NCBI GenBank assembly: GCA_026874595.1
Contig: CM049314.1
Location: forward strand, 12,762,729 to 12,826,728
Direction of reading: 5' to 3'
Length of the DNA: 64,000 bases
Source of the DNA: Sipunculus nudus
Lineage: Eukaryota; Annelida; Sipuncula; Golfingiida; Sipunculidae
Shown here: piece by piece, positions 12,301 through 23,012 of the stretch
How the letters are laid out: each line of letters opens with the position of its first letter
Numbering within the stretch: position 1 is the stretch's first letter
The notes under the pieces: generated by a model
The model's input: the letters and a program-made list of their open reading frames with translations, nothing else
What the model was told of the DNA's origin: nothing
The model's database searches: none
Made by a program: the position numbers and the translations under genes

Positions 12301-15300
12301 GATATCTTGTACTCAGTTAATGAACAAATTACCCAAGTCCCCTCTGTAGATCCATGTCAAAGTGGAGTTATCGTTCTGTAGCTGGGATTCTGTAGAGTGA
12401 GTGAATGGGATATTCCAAGTAAAACTGAAACACATAAATGTATATTTTTTAAATACCACTGAGATAAGATTTATTTAATAAAAATGAATAACAATGGTCC
12501 TGCTAAACGACATTTATAAAAATAAAAATGCATAATAAGTATATACTTTGGTTTTGTCCTGTAATCGTTATTTATTTAATATCCATTTTAACATATGTAG
12601 CCACAAATAGAGATATATCGATAAATCGCTTACCCGTATTTGGAGTCATAACGTGGACTATTCTCCGGGTCATACAGGAAGTGTTGCTGTGATAGGAAGT
12701 ACTTGCCGCCCCCTCTATGACTGACGTCGACTACAGGGTACCCCTGTTGGTCTAACCAGGTCTGTAAGATTAGCGAGATGGATCTGCTCCTATCCCACGT
12801 GACCTTACCGTCAGCCACCGCTTGCTGGAAACAATTTAAACACATGAATATAAATATACCTAGCTGTATTAAGATAAATCAAGGGCCTACAGCCACAAAT
12901 TGTTTCCCGCCATATGTTTAACTAGGAAAGTATGGCTTCCGTGATGGGGCGGACCATTTTAGAAATCTTCCCTCCTTACTGCGGGGGACTAAAAAAAGTA
13001 AAGTTATTGGAGAAGTATCAATCATTTGTTATCAGAGATGAGTGTGTATCTAATCTTGTTTGCACGATAAAATTACATTGAAATTTTTAATTTCAATGAA
13101 TGAATAAGTCTCATGAAGAAATCCTGGTGGAACTACCTGTTGCAGAGAGTTGTAGAGATCAGAAATTGTCACCGTCTGGTACGCATGCGTGGTGAGAAAA
13201 TGCTGTAAATGAAGAACATGCGCTGGTTACTTAAATACGGTTAAATATATGATGATCAAGATGAAAGTTTTATTATTTTTTATTATTTGTTTCTAATTTA
13301 TTTTTGTTTTATTTTAAACCAAAATAATGCTACAGAACATTCTATGATATATCAGTTGAATAGTATATATACTGTCCTGGGTAATACTGATGTAGATAAT
13401 ACTTGTATACCGGGAGGGATTGTGTTGGTACTCACGTTAATAGCACTTCTAAACGTATCATTGCCCAAGAAGTATTCAATCATGCGCAGGACAGAGGCTC
13501 CCTGTTGGATAAATAAATGAGTGTAAATTACAAAGCTGGAACAGTTGATATTTATCGAATATTTTCTGGTACGTTAAGGCTGCTGCTCTATTAAAATATT
13601 CGTGTTTTTCAAGCATATGTTTTGATTTTTTTCTTAATTATAGACAAATATATATATGAACAAGCAAACAAATATATATACATATATTAATTGAGGTAAA
13701 AGTTGATAATTTTAAACATATATAGTATATTACAAACAAGTGAACCACTAGCCCATGCCATGGGTATATGTTTATTCATGTTTTGCTTGTCACCCGTTTC
13801 ATTTATAGCATGAATTCCAAATATCCTTCGTCATGGATATTACATGATTAATAAAATATTAAGTAATGTTTCCCTTGATATGTATTTCATCTATCGCGGA
13901 TGGTGTGACTTACTTTTCTGTAAGTGATTGTGCCGAATGTTCGACCTGCATCTTTGTGGCTTTCAACATCAAAACGTATCGGCACGGATGTGGTGAAACC
14001 ATCGTACTCCAGAACTGGCAAGAATGATCTCATAAAGTCCTCCTCCTGTCATGGATAGGTATAAATACACACTGACAAACTTGCGTGCATGCATGACAGG
14101 GCTGTAGTCAATCCCCCCCCCCCCCCCCCAAGTCAAAACTGACCTTGCACGCATCACTGGTAATAAAGTTTTCTCTAAATTCAAACACAAATATATGCAA
14201 GTGATAATTATATAATATAAGTCGGTTTTAAAGCAGGAAAAATAAGCCATTTTCATTATCAAATTACATTATTGTTTTTTTTTACATTTGCAACAAATTA
14301 AAGATAGCGATCTATTCCCGGGGTATTATTTCTGAATTTCTCAGATTTAGCTGGATCATGGCTACGGCCCTGCATGTCACCTTGAAAAGAAGGTCGGACT
14401 TATTACCAAATGAATAAGTCACGTTTCACATTACTTATCAAAATTCTTTTATACATGCTTAACCTATAGAAGAAATGGCTGAGGACCTACCAATTTCCAG
14501 TTAGGGAATACTCCATTCACTCCAACTGGCGCGAAGATTGTTGCAAAGCCCTCGCTAAGAAAAGCTTCGTTCCACCAGTCATATGTCACCAGATTGCCGA
14601 ACCACTGCAAAATGATAGGTTTACAAATCCCTGTAAAACGGCTGTCATTCAGCAGTAAACGGAAAGTAATTGTATTTATTTTACTGCAGCTTAGTCCAGC
14701 AGGGAGTACGATTTAGACCTTGGTCACACATTACAGTTCGTTTTGCTTTTGCAGCATGTCGTGTTTCACATTACACTTAATAATAGGGGGAAACCTGGAC
14801 AAAAGCCTCTACTCATATAATGATCTTCGGTTAATGTTTTATTGAATGATTAAATGTTTTTGACTGACAAACATTTATGATTTCTGCTTCAAACATTTAA
14901 TTACACCACAGTTTATAATTCATGGTCTTAAACTGTTAAATATCTGTTGCAATTTGTGCAAAAACTGTAGAAAAACTAACCGCTCTGTAGTGAATAATAA
15001 ATTTATAAATGTTATTTTAAAATTATAAAGGTCCATGTTGCGTGTAAAGACACTTGGAGCCAGCTATTAACCTGTCATTTCTATAGAATTTCTGTTAATA
15101 CTGGGTCACTTTGCGTACATAGTATTAAACTGTTGGTAAAACCAATTAGGAAAAGTTCTTATAACACTTCTGTGATGGAAGTAATTGCCTGATCATGTAC
15201 AAGCTACTTCTTAAAATCATGTAACTTAGGATGTTTTTTTTGCATATGTTCTGACGTTGAAAGGTCACTAGTTGCAAAACAATTCTTTTTTTACATGTCG

Positions 15301-16506
15301 ACAGAAGTTCTTGTTGAATATGCTTGAATATGCCACCAGGCTATAAAAAAGTTGATATATACTCAAAAAAACGAACGGATTTGTGCGATTGGGTTGGCGT
15401 TTTCTGCCCAACTTTTATAAAGGGTTTCTTGGAGTATCATTAGTTTATAGACGTCCGATATCGGATAAGTCCCCTTAAACACGATAGGATACAAATTCCA
15501 TTATGTTTTATAACAGTATTGTCACTGTAGAGTAGTTATGCCGGTTCCGGGGAGTTTTGCTGACCTGATGTGCCAGCTCGTGGCTGACGATGCTAGCGAC
15601 ACCCCGCTTGTTGGCCATCGTGCTGAAGTTTGCGTTATACAACAAAGCACTCTCCCTGTAGATAACGAGCCCCCAGTTCTCCATGGCTCCTGCTCGGAAA
15701 TGAGGTACGCCTATATGGTCTGCAATTTAAATGTAACTTTATAGGATCATAATATGGCATTTATAATATATGCCACTCAATGATTTCTTCGTATGAAATA
15801 ATAAAATACATGTACATTGCCAAGTAAGTATCAAATGGAAACAAATCTAAACAAATTATTCAAGTCACATGTTAAACACTCAACATTCGGCTGAGCAATA
15901 GATGTGCCTTTGTACAGGATTGTCGAAAAAGGACTGACTTAATTAACTCCACAACTATGTATTTACGTAATTTCATCCCAAGCTCATTAATATAGGTAAA
16001 GGAATTGACATTTTCCATAATAAAGCGACTAAAATTTCCCCAAAATCTTCAAAAAAGGTCATAAATTAGTTAAGAACAGCACAGGGGAGGGTGAGTTTTT
16101 GCAGTACAAAAAATAAAATTATTAAATCCAATTTGCAATTAGATTAGATCAGATTAGCATTTCAGTGTAACTTGTGGATGCTATAGGGATTATATTTATA
16201 TTATATACATTTTAAAATGATTTACATTTTTGTGTACATGAAACAATATTCATATCCTTTAAATCTGTAACTTTTTGTTCACATGAGTACATAAAATGCG
16301 AACAAAAATGCTCAGGAGTAACGTAATCGTAAAAATACACACGCTGACATAAGATATGTAAAAACGAAGAGAGTTACCGACCTATTTTGGGCAGTGAATA
16401 CGGGACCCCGGTGTACTCCTCAAAAGTCTCTTGTATTCTTCCACTTACACTCAAAGAAAAGTCGAGTTGACCAGCGTAATCGCTCCTACTCCAGTGACGG
16501 ACCTGG

Positions 16507-16559
<53 letters not shown>

Positions 16560-19500
16560 ATATATAATATATATAATATATATAAATGCATATATATGTG
16601 TATATATATACATATGTATATATATATGTATGTATGTATATATGTGTGAATGTATAAAATTAGTTTGTGTATGTTTATGTGTACATGTATATCTATTTTT
16701 AATTATGTGTATGTAAATCACGTGTATGTATATATTTTTCTCACAAATATTTCACTTTCAATGCATGTTAATGGACCGTAATTATGCAATCGATCTATGT
16801 GGGTCTTAATGTATTTACTTACACTTCTTTGAGTTGTTATAAAGGTAAACATGTTTTGCTAATCTCTAAGAAATCAGAGTGACACAACAATGAAAAAAAT
16901 ATGCTATTTATACCAATATTTAATGGAGCTAGGTAAGCGCCTTCATTTTCATTTCGGTTTCGCACTAAGTGACAGTGAGGGCGGTAGCACACATGTATCC
17001 TGGTGTCATACAGGTTGGGCCAACCGCACCTGCGGGTTTTAGGTTTGTAATAATCTGCACTCTTGGGCCATTACACGGAGATATCCCACAAAAGCCCAAT
17101 CGTTTGTGAGTGAAACACGAATCTAGAACACAGTCTTCCCATTAAGCCTACAGAGCGCTCACCCTGAAAATCCCAACGATCGGCCTTGAGCCCTGTAGTC
17201 TACCCAAAGACTACAACACTGGTCAATATATAGTCTTTAACAAGCTATTTGTATAGACCATGATCTAGTTTATTTGCTTCCTGTCAGCTGCAATTTGACA
17301 GTTATCAACATATGATACTATCCGTCAAAAACTTAAGAAAATGCTTCATCTGGGAAACAGTGTTACACATTACATGGCAATCAAAATTGCTGCTTTTATT
17401 GATCACCCAGCAAACTCACCAAAACTCCGTTGCTTGTGGTGGTTTCTTTATGTACAAAATCTGACACCACAAAGGCGACCAGGTATGTTGACATGGGCAC
17501 GGACTGGTTAAACACATCGGCTTCATACCCATCCGGTCTGTAAGGGTAAATGTTATTAGTAAATCTCTTATACCTTTGTATTACGGTGACTAGGTTGGGA
17601 CGTAAGCCCTTTATCACCATTGCTTCGGATGAAAAGCAGTACAACACATTTATAAAGAAAAAATCAACATCTGTAATACTCGTTATAATAAATATGACAC
17701 TGGTAATGAGTCATGATATTGTATATACATGTAATTATTTTCCGGACATAAGTCAATAATAATTAAGGTATATAAATTACCGTGGAACAAAAAAAGGTTA
17801 CACGATAAAGGATCATCAGTCCAACATGCAAATATTTGAACATAAAACACAAGTCATTATAAATATATCTCCATGTTCACTTTTTAAATGTTTAATATGT
17901 ATTTGAATGTTTCCGTACACAAGAGTTTCATGTTGGACAGTGAAGTGTAGCCGCGCTTCCTGACCAGAGTGATGTTGAATGTCGCTGTGTGTGTGTGTGT
18001 GTGTGTGTGTTAGATTGTGTGTGGGTGCGTGTGTGTACAGATAGACCTGCCTTGTTTCCGTATACAAGAGGTTCATGTTGGACAGTGAGGTGTAGCCGCG
18101 CTTCCTGACCAGGGTGATGTTGAATGTCGACTTAAAGGTCGGCTCATCAAAACACGGGAAGGCTCTCCTGGCGTAAGTGGCGTGAAACATGGTGAGTGCG
18201 AGGTACCTGCAGTAAAGACAACTGAAATATATCTTAAAAGGATAGCAGAAGGTTAATTCATATTTAATATAAATGTATGTGTGAATGCATTCGCCATCAT
18301 CTCATAACCTGAAGCAACCTTTTAAATCATCGTTTTTCATTCATTTTACCTGGAAACGAAGAGAAATTAGTAAGAAAATAGCCCAAATTTTAACAGGACA
18401 CTAAGGACGGGGGAGTTTTAATAAAGGCCTAAGATTATCATTTTGTGCATGGGGCACAGTCTATCACAAATGTTGAAATGCGTTTTTAAAAGCCTCTTTA
18501 TAAAAGAAGCATTTAGTATTTTACCGGTATAGCGGTTGTTGGCAAACATTAACTCACTTTGTCTGGTTGTTTTGTTCATAGCTGCTGACGTAAAATCCAT
18601 TGAGGTCCGGATGGTTAAGACTGGCCTTGAATGACACCTTGAAGTAATACGTTCTTCCCACCGTCAGGTTTCGAGTCAGATACAGCTTAAAGAACTGGCG
18701 CTCCACATCCTCTGCCCACCGGGTGTGGCTGAGCACAGCGCCCCCTGGGCCGTCCTCTCGGAACTCGACGGTCTGATCGTCGATGGAGAGACGGGATATG
18801 TGCAGCACTAAAATGTCTGTGGTCTCGTTACAGCTCATCCATATTTCAACCTTCCCGGGGATCTGCAGACCCGGTTCTGGTAGATATATATCGGGCGTCA
18901 GCTCCACATTATAATGTGATGGTATCAGGGTCTTGTTTAACCTGTACCCTGTGATCCTAGCTGACGGTGGTGAGGTAGTTATGTTACAGAGGCCTGGAAA
19001 AAATACAACAGAACTTAATTGTCTTATTAAACGGCCAGGCATGTAATCACCTAGATACATAGGAAGTGGCACATGTGATACGAAAGACACCTCATTTAAG
19101 GTTCATCTGAATAGCCGTGGGGGATATGGCTTTTACAGTGATTTGATAGAGTGGGCTCAGTTCAGGTCGGCGCTGAGTGTATTCAGTGGCACAACGCCCC
19201 AGAATGAAATTAACAAGCATTGCGTCTCGCATGAAGTCACTGTGCATAGTGACTCAACGCCCCTAAATGAAATCGACAAGCATTAAGGGACAGGTGACGT
19301 CACTATGCTCTGTCATGCACCACACTGGACTGAAACTGACAACGACGTGTATATGTGAAGGTGCAGCCGCTTGTACGCTTTGATGTGTAACTTTAGTACC
19401 AATAAGAAGACAACACAGAACAGACCGGCCAATTATAATAAATACCACACAAACCAGAGATATATCATAGAGGCTGAAAATGGGGTTTCTATGGGGAGTT

Positions 19501-22500
19501 GTATCTCTCACCATCTTGTTCCTGTAAGTATGCACACCAGTATTAAAAAAACTTTATAACCTGGGTTGAAACATTATGTGTTTAACCAAAATGCCCATAG
19601 ATCTTTGATCCAATACCAACCCTGAAACGCCAAATATCAAATTCAGGAGCACTTCAATAGTTATAAGAAGTTATGACCAAACCGGAACTTAGGAGGCATG
19701 ATTTTCTTAATGAATGAACGAAAGGTTTCATTTAAATTCCATGTCGATGATATACTGCGACAAATGCTCCTACTGTACGTAAGGGTTTACACATGAAGAC
19801 AAAAGAAATAGACTCGGCTCGGAACCGGTTAAGTTTTTAGTATTTAAAATGTTCTGTTATCCTGTACATTGAGTTAGAGTCTGATGAAGATACAATAAAT
19901 CTAGCACAAAAATGTTGAAGTAGCATACAATTATGCCTTTTAAATATTAATTCATTTGTCGTCGTATTACCATGTTTCTTGCACTGATGGACAGGCGCAT
20001 TTATTTTATGTATTGTTTGATGCATGAGAGAATGTCTAAATGTCACAGCAGGTATACAAGAGCTGTAATCGTATCCGATTTCTACTTAATGTAAGATATG
20101 TTCCATGTATATGAAAATGTAATGTTTATTATCATATAATAATTTAGGTAATATTACACTGTATAGGGTAAATTATATGTTATTCGACATAAGGGAATGT
20201 CCTATGAAATTAAGATTCAGATGATTATGATGATGTTTGATATTTATTTATTTATATATTTATTAAACCATTTTATCCTGTGTGCAACCGCTTGCATCAG
20301 TGATGAACGATGCATCTTTTGTCAATGTCGAATGTCGCTCATCTTCAACAGTGTTTTCAATAATTCCTAGGAATAGTTATTCCTGACCTTTCAACAGAAC
20401 TTGAGTTATTTTAAATTTTATATTCCTTTAATGTAGCTGTCTTTACACAAACCTATATACTGGAAGATGGCACCTGAGGGGTAACGTACAGAGGAAAATC
20501 TAACCCACAGAACAAAGGTTTACAGAAAAAAAATTAATCTAATCAAAGATATTCCTCAAACACAGGTATATCGAAGCTGGATATAGGTTTGACGTTCAAA
20601 AGGGCGCAATGCGGGGCGGACCCCCCCCCCCCCCCCGGACAGACACAGGTAACGGGGTATATCAAATTTTACCACTTCCCCATTTTCTATATAGTGAATT
20701 AATAATGTTTTTAGTGGTAGATCCGGAACCAATTTCTGGTTAAGGCGAGTATTTTCAATTAAGCGCGACTGTCAAGAATATTTGGGATTGTTCGAAGGGA
20801 TCGGGCGTTGGGGGGGGGGGGGGGGGGGGGGGGTGGTCCCCTCGTGCGGTGGGTAATTTGTGTTAAAATGTTTGTTCTAAGTAAGAGCAATATTGAAACA
20901 AAACAAATATATAGTTTTGCTCAAGAAACATCGAGAAGTAAAACCCTGAAACTTCTAATCTACAAAACTTGTATTCATGAATTTTCAATGTTAGCATTTG
21001 TGACCGGGTACCAAAATGTTATGGAAACGGATGTCATGCTATCAATCATTTTGTCATCTTAATCAAATAAGAAATACGGCCATTGAAATGTGGGGAACAC
21101 TGCCACACACTTACATATTATGTTAATATCTTTTGTTGTTTTTGTGGATTGCAATTACAGCCTATTCAATGGCAAAATGCCATTCATTTTAATAGCAAAC
21201 CATCCTTGTATGAGGATATAACATGGTATGTCCCCCGGTTGAAAATAGAAGGAGAACATGCCCCCAGTGTAAAATAACTCAAGTCGCGTGAGAAAGAATG
21301 ATCGGTTTTTCACAATACGGGAGGCCTTTAGAATATATATACAGCGGAATGCACATTGTACTGCAGTGCGCTCAAGTACATTATGATACACATATGGCTG
21401 CGTGAATTATGATTCCTGGGTAAACACAGCTACTAATCCACTTGAAACAGATAAAGCGATGCATTGCATATAAGCCTGGAGACCAGACAACGAAGGAGCG
21501 ATAACTTATAAAGGTTATCTGCAGCGTCACACGTTACAGTCACTCCAGTGGATAAGCTGCCGTCAATGTTCTTATATACTTGTATCACATGTCAGCCTGA
21601 CTTTAATTGAGCATACCCATGTATGATGCATTGGCAAACCTCATGTGAAGCTGTCTGTTCATACACCCTAACCCTTTGATTTGGAATTCTCAAATATCAT
21701 GTGTGGTCTTTTGCTCATACAACCTAACCCTTTTGTTTGGAATGGTGTTTGAAACCTCGTGTGGCCGTTTATTCCTACTCTCTAACCCATTTTATGGACA
21801 AACCGCGTGTGGGCGTTTATTCATACAATCTAACCCTTTTATTTGGGTTAGATTCTCGTTTGTTCATACATCCTACTCGTTAAAATTTTTGTAGGTCATG
21901 CCTTATGTGTATCCGTTTGTTCAAACGCTCTATCATTGTATCGAGTTATATAACTGAACCTCACGATAAAACTAAAGACCACGAGTTGTAAGCCGTGTTC
22001 GCATGGTACCTGCATTAACGTTTCGTTATCGAAAACCGGTTTATTGCCTCTGAACCCACGTTCTGTTTTACCCGTTATGTTCACTACACCCGTGAAAGTT
22101 ATCATGAAAGTTATAATAAATTTAGGGTATCGACTAGTGAAGAAGCGATTATGTGTTGGTGTGGATCCGGTACACGATTCAGAAACGTCATCAAGACATA
22201 TCATCAAATGCACAAATGCACCTGGTAATGTGGGCCGCATAGGCGGATAAAGACACAGTTTTGGTAGCTTCTTACACCAAGGATCCCTCACATGCATGGC
22301 AGAGGCTTGCGCTTATTAGAATGCAGGTTTCTAGTTTGTTATAAGATACATTTAAACATACCTGTATTGCCACAATGATAAATATTTCATTACAAGTGCA
22401 GCCTATCCTTATATTTGTAACTGGATGCACCTTTACGAAGCCAGGAAGAAGTCCTTAAACCTATTTAATTTATTGAGCAAAACCGATCTTACTTCAAACA

Positions 22501-23012
22501 TATTCAACAAGGTATATAACTGTGAATCTCCCTGGAATATTCTTGTCCACAATTTTGGTATAAAACACTCGCGAATTTCACTTATGAACAAAACTAAATG
22601 TACATAATAATTTATCGATTATTCAAATTACTCTAGTTATTTGAGAAAAAATCATTTGCAGTTATTATAAAAAAAAAACTATCAAAGTTGGTGCTACTTT
22701 GGTAAACACACTGGCAGTCATAAGGAGGGGTAAGTACTTACATTCGCCCCTCTCCTCCGCCATTCGTTTACACTGCTCCCATTGTTCATCTGGAGTTGGA
22801 GTCGGGGGAACTTCGCATGTCTGGCACGCGGGCCTTCCAAAGTGGACACCCAAACCAACGGCCAGAAGGGCCGCTGCGACCACCACTACTAGAACAAACG
22901 CCCGGGATGTAGTGAGGAAACACCCACTCGGCTTTTTCAGAGATTCAGCCTCAAATTGCTGAAAATTGCTGTCGCCCTGACGCGGACCCAGCTGACTGTC
23001 CAGGTGAGACAT
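7274..23012 (-). CDS. Membrane alanyl aminopeptidase (aminopeptidase N-like, M1 family), copy 2, 21 exons
   Basis: This is a zinc exopeptidase that removes N-terminal residues from peptides outside the cell. Twenty-one exons with consistent phases sum to 3,027 nt (about 1,008 residues plus stop), a normal family length. Order: cytoplasmic tail, anchor near residues 38-56, N-terminal domain, GAMEN near 378-382, zinc site HELAH 414-418 with the third ligand E437 exactly 18 residues later, likely catalytic Tyr 499, then the C-terminal helical domain with GFYRVNYE. The usual WLNEGFA reads FLSEGFA here. Exons and splice sites look intact, so the gene is probably functional. The terminal stop is at 7,274. 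A possible poly(A) signal (ATTAAA on the minus strand) sits near 6,950-6,955. It is a tandem paralogue of the gene at 885-3,963. Substrate preference cannot be told from sequence alone. Confidence 0.92.
8150..8216 (-). CDS. Copy 2 exon 20
   Basis: Encodes a helix ending in YSTKFDLEK, aligning with the FSTxxEL block near the M1 C-terminus. The acceptor is TTTTCAG|ATTGA and the donor GAAAAG|GTAAGG. Confidence 0.88.
8665..8787 (-). CDS. Copy 2 exon 19
   Basis: Encodes [14 protein letters not shown], the family NPVGxxxxWDF block. The acceptor is GGGCAG|GTACT and the donor AGCGG|GTAGGT. The frame is closed on the minus strand only when spliced from exon 18. Confidence 0.9.
9048..9224 (-). CDS. 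Copy 2 exon 18
   Basis: Encodes [17 protein letters not shown] and [11 protein letters not shown], matching the RxxVYCxAI and ALACS blocks of M1 enzymes. The acceptor is GTATTAG|CATAT and the donor CAAAG|GTGGGT. The intron upstream carries a MITE. Confidence 0.92.
9266..9316. repeat. (AT)n microsatellite
   Basis: About 25 AT units in intron 17 of copy 2. It is the target into which the adjacent MITE inserted. Confidence 0.95.
9317..9488. mobile_element. Short non-autonomous pogo/Tigger-like MITE
   Basis: This 172-bp element starts CAGTGGAACCCC and ends GGGGTTCCACTG, a perfect 12-bp terminal inverted repeat. Similarity continues inwards through GACCACC blocks. It is flanked by TA on both sides, the target duplication expected of Tc1/mariner/pogo elements. 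It has no coding capacity, and inner direct repeats of TTGCGACCACCCC are present. Confidence 0.85.
9629..9739 (-). CDS. Copy 2 exon 17
   Basis: Encodes [18 protein letters not shown], the cysteine-bearing helix typical of aminopeptidase N C-terminal domains. The acceptor is TGTACAG|ATACC and the donor AATCC|GTAAGT. Confidence 0.92.
10179..10261 (-). CDS. Copy 2 exon 16
   Basis: Encodes a helix ending in [12 protein letters not shown] of the C-terminal domain. The acceptor is ATTTCAG|CGTTA and the donor GAAAA|GTAAGA. Confidence 0.9.
10787..10922 (-). CDS. Copy 2 exon 15
   Basis: C-terminal domain helix pair with [14 protein letters not shown]. The acceptor is ACAAGAG|AGCTG, chosen by phase, and the donor TGGCAG|GTGGTG. 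Open reading continues into the intron for about 20 codons but does not match the family. Confidence 0.9.
11440..11495 (-). CDS. Copy 2 exon 14
   Basis: A short exon encoding [13 protein letters not shown]. The acceptor is taken at TATATAG|TTTTT, which keeps frame and gives the usual residue spacing; the nearer TTTTTCAG|TGAG would start with a stop in the required phase. The donor is GCCAG|GTATAT. Confidence 0.85.
11986..12107 (-). CDS. Copy 2 exon 13: GFYRVNYE exon
   Basis: Encodes [12 protein letters not shown], the conserved entry to the C-terminal ERAP1-like helical domain. The acceptor is GCTCACAG|AAAAG and the donor CACACG|GTAAGT. Confidence 0.92.
12333..12424 (-). CDS. Copy 2 exon 12
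   Basis: Domain III segment containing [11 protein letters not shown]. The acceptor is GTTTCAG|TTTTA and the donor CTTGG|GTAATT. Phases agree with both neighbours. Confidence 0.9.
12634..12824 (-). CDS. Copy 2 exon 11
   Basis: Encodes the end of the catalytic domain ([15 protein letters not shown]) and the beginning of the beta-sandwich domain III (FLSQQHF). The acceptor is TTTCCAG|CAAGC and the donor TACGG|GTAAGC; it ends in phase 2. Confidence 0.92.
13137..13202 (-). CDS. Copy 2 exon 10
   Basis: A 22-codon exon encoding [19 protein letters not shown], the helix after GASVLRM. The acceptor is TTTACAG|CATTT and the donor CAACAG|GTAGTT. Confidence 0.92.
13436..13501 (-). CDS. Copy 2 exon 9: GASVLRM exon
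   Basis: A 22-codon exon encoding [15 protein letters not shown], a near-invariant M1 stretch. The acceptor is CCAACAG|GGAGC and the donor ATTAAC|GTGAGT, both phase 0. Confidence 0.92.
13914..14045 (-). CDS. Copy 2 exon 8: catalytic domain
   Basis: Forty-four codons from the acceptor ATGACAG|GAGGA to the donor AGAAAA|GTAAGT. It ends with ITYRK, whose Tyr aligns with the proton-donor Tyr of the family just before GASVLRM. Confidence 0.92.
14113..14129. repeat. Poly-C tract
   Basis: Seventeen C bases in intron 7 of copy 2, shortly upstream of exon 8 in gene orientation. Confidence 0.9.
14491..14604 (-). CDS. Copy 2 exon 7: third zinc ligand
   Basis: The exon opens with WFGNLVT and holds FLSEGFA, whose Glu is 18 residues after HELAH. 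That is the gluzincin spacing. The acceptor is TTTGCAG|TGGTT and the donor AAATTG|GTAGGT; both ends are in phase 0. Confidence 0.95.
15565..15719 (-). CDS. Copy 2 exon 6: GAMEN exopeptidase motif and HELAH zinc motif
   Basis: The acceptor is TTGCAG|ACCAT and the donor CATCAG|GTCAGC. It carries GAMEN, which binds the substrate's free N-terminus, and ends with SHELAHQ, giving two zinc ligands and the catalytic Glu. Confidence 0.95.
16382..16502 (-). CDS. Copy 2 exon 5: start of catalytic domain
   Basis: The acceptor is TGTCCAG|GTCCG and the donor ATAG|GTCGGT. It encodes the helix with [14 protein letters not shown]. The GTCG|GTAACT alternative would break the frame into exon 6. The intron just upstream holds a long AT microsatellite. 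Confidence 0.9.
16510..16650. repeat. (AT)n and degenerate TATA/TGTA tract
   Basis: A pure AT run to about 16,557, then imperfect TATATG repeats. It sits directly upstream of the exon 5 acceptor of copy 2. Confidence 0.9.
17420..17537 (-). CDS. Copy 2 exon 4: [13 protein letters not shown] exon
   Basis: The acceptor is CTTACAG|ACCGG and the donor TTTTG|GTGAGT. It encodes the strongly conserved [13 protein letters not shown] stretch that leads into the catalytic domain of M1 aminopeptidases. Confidence 0.92.
17909..17984 (-). pseudogene. Duplicated 76-bp fragment of aminopeptidase exon 3 in intron 3
   Basis: It matches 18,054-18,129 over 76 bases with 4 substitutions and no gaps. It has no acceptor and is not in frame with neighbouring exons, so it is a dead partial copy. 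A GT/CA microsatellite lies between it and the real exon. Confidence 0.9.
17985..18046. repeat. (GT)n/(CA)n tract next to the exon 3 donor
   Basis: On the coding (minus) strand this is a CA-rich run starting a few bases inside intron 3. A similar run lies at the same place in copy 1 (about 846-870). Confidence 0.85.
18051..18206 (-). CDS. Copy 2 exon 3: FPCFDEP signature exon with GC donor
   Basis: The acceptor is CTGCAG|GTACC. It encodes [12 protein letters not shown] and SLSNM. Exon 4 can be read only if two bases of a codon come from this exon. That places the donor at AAG|GCAGGT, a GC-AG intron. The nearby CAG|GTCTAT would put exon 4 into a frame that stops after four codons. Confidence 0.8.
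18558..18993 (-). CDS. Copy 2 exon 2: M1 N-terminal domain
   Basis: The acceptor is TTTCCAG|GCCTC and the donor GACAAA|GTGAGT. It encodes the beta-sandwich start ([20 protein letters not shown]) up to [14 protein letters not shown]. Several N-x-S/T sequons suggest a glycosylated ectodomain. Confidence 0.92.
20621..20833. repeat. Poly-C and poly-G tracts 170 bp apart
   Basis: Sixteen C bases at 20,621-20,636 and 24 G bases at 20,810-20,833. The pair could base-pair as an inverted repeat. Confidence 0.9.
21655..21895. repeat. Tandem repeat of about 55 bp, 4-5 diverged copies
   Basis: A TCATACAnnCTAACCC core recurs near 21,660, 21,714, 21,772 and 21,823, each followed by TTTGG-like and TGTGGnCGTTTATT-like segments. 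Confidence 0.75.
22742..23012 (-). CDS. Copy 2 exon 1: cytoplasmic tail and membrane anchor
   Basis: It starts at ATG 23,012 and ends in phase 1 at GAAT|GTAAGT. A roughly 37-residue polar tail precedes the hydrophobic anchor ([17 protein letters not shown]) and a stalk with CQTC. There is no cleavable signal pattern, so the protein should be type II. Confidence 0.9.

Larger units (their letters stand above)
18994..22741. other. Intron 1 of aminopeptidase copy 2
   Basis: This is the largest intron of the gene, about 3.75 kb. It contains a 16-C run (20,621-20,636), a 24-G run (20,810-20,833) and a tandem repeat at 21,655-21,895. No further exon was recognised. Confidence 0.75.

Noticed and set aside
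16374-16721. 115-codon frame with Ile/Tyr repeats
   Set aside because: Only its C-terminal part is real: exon 5 of the aminopeptidase. The rest is an AT microsatellite.
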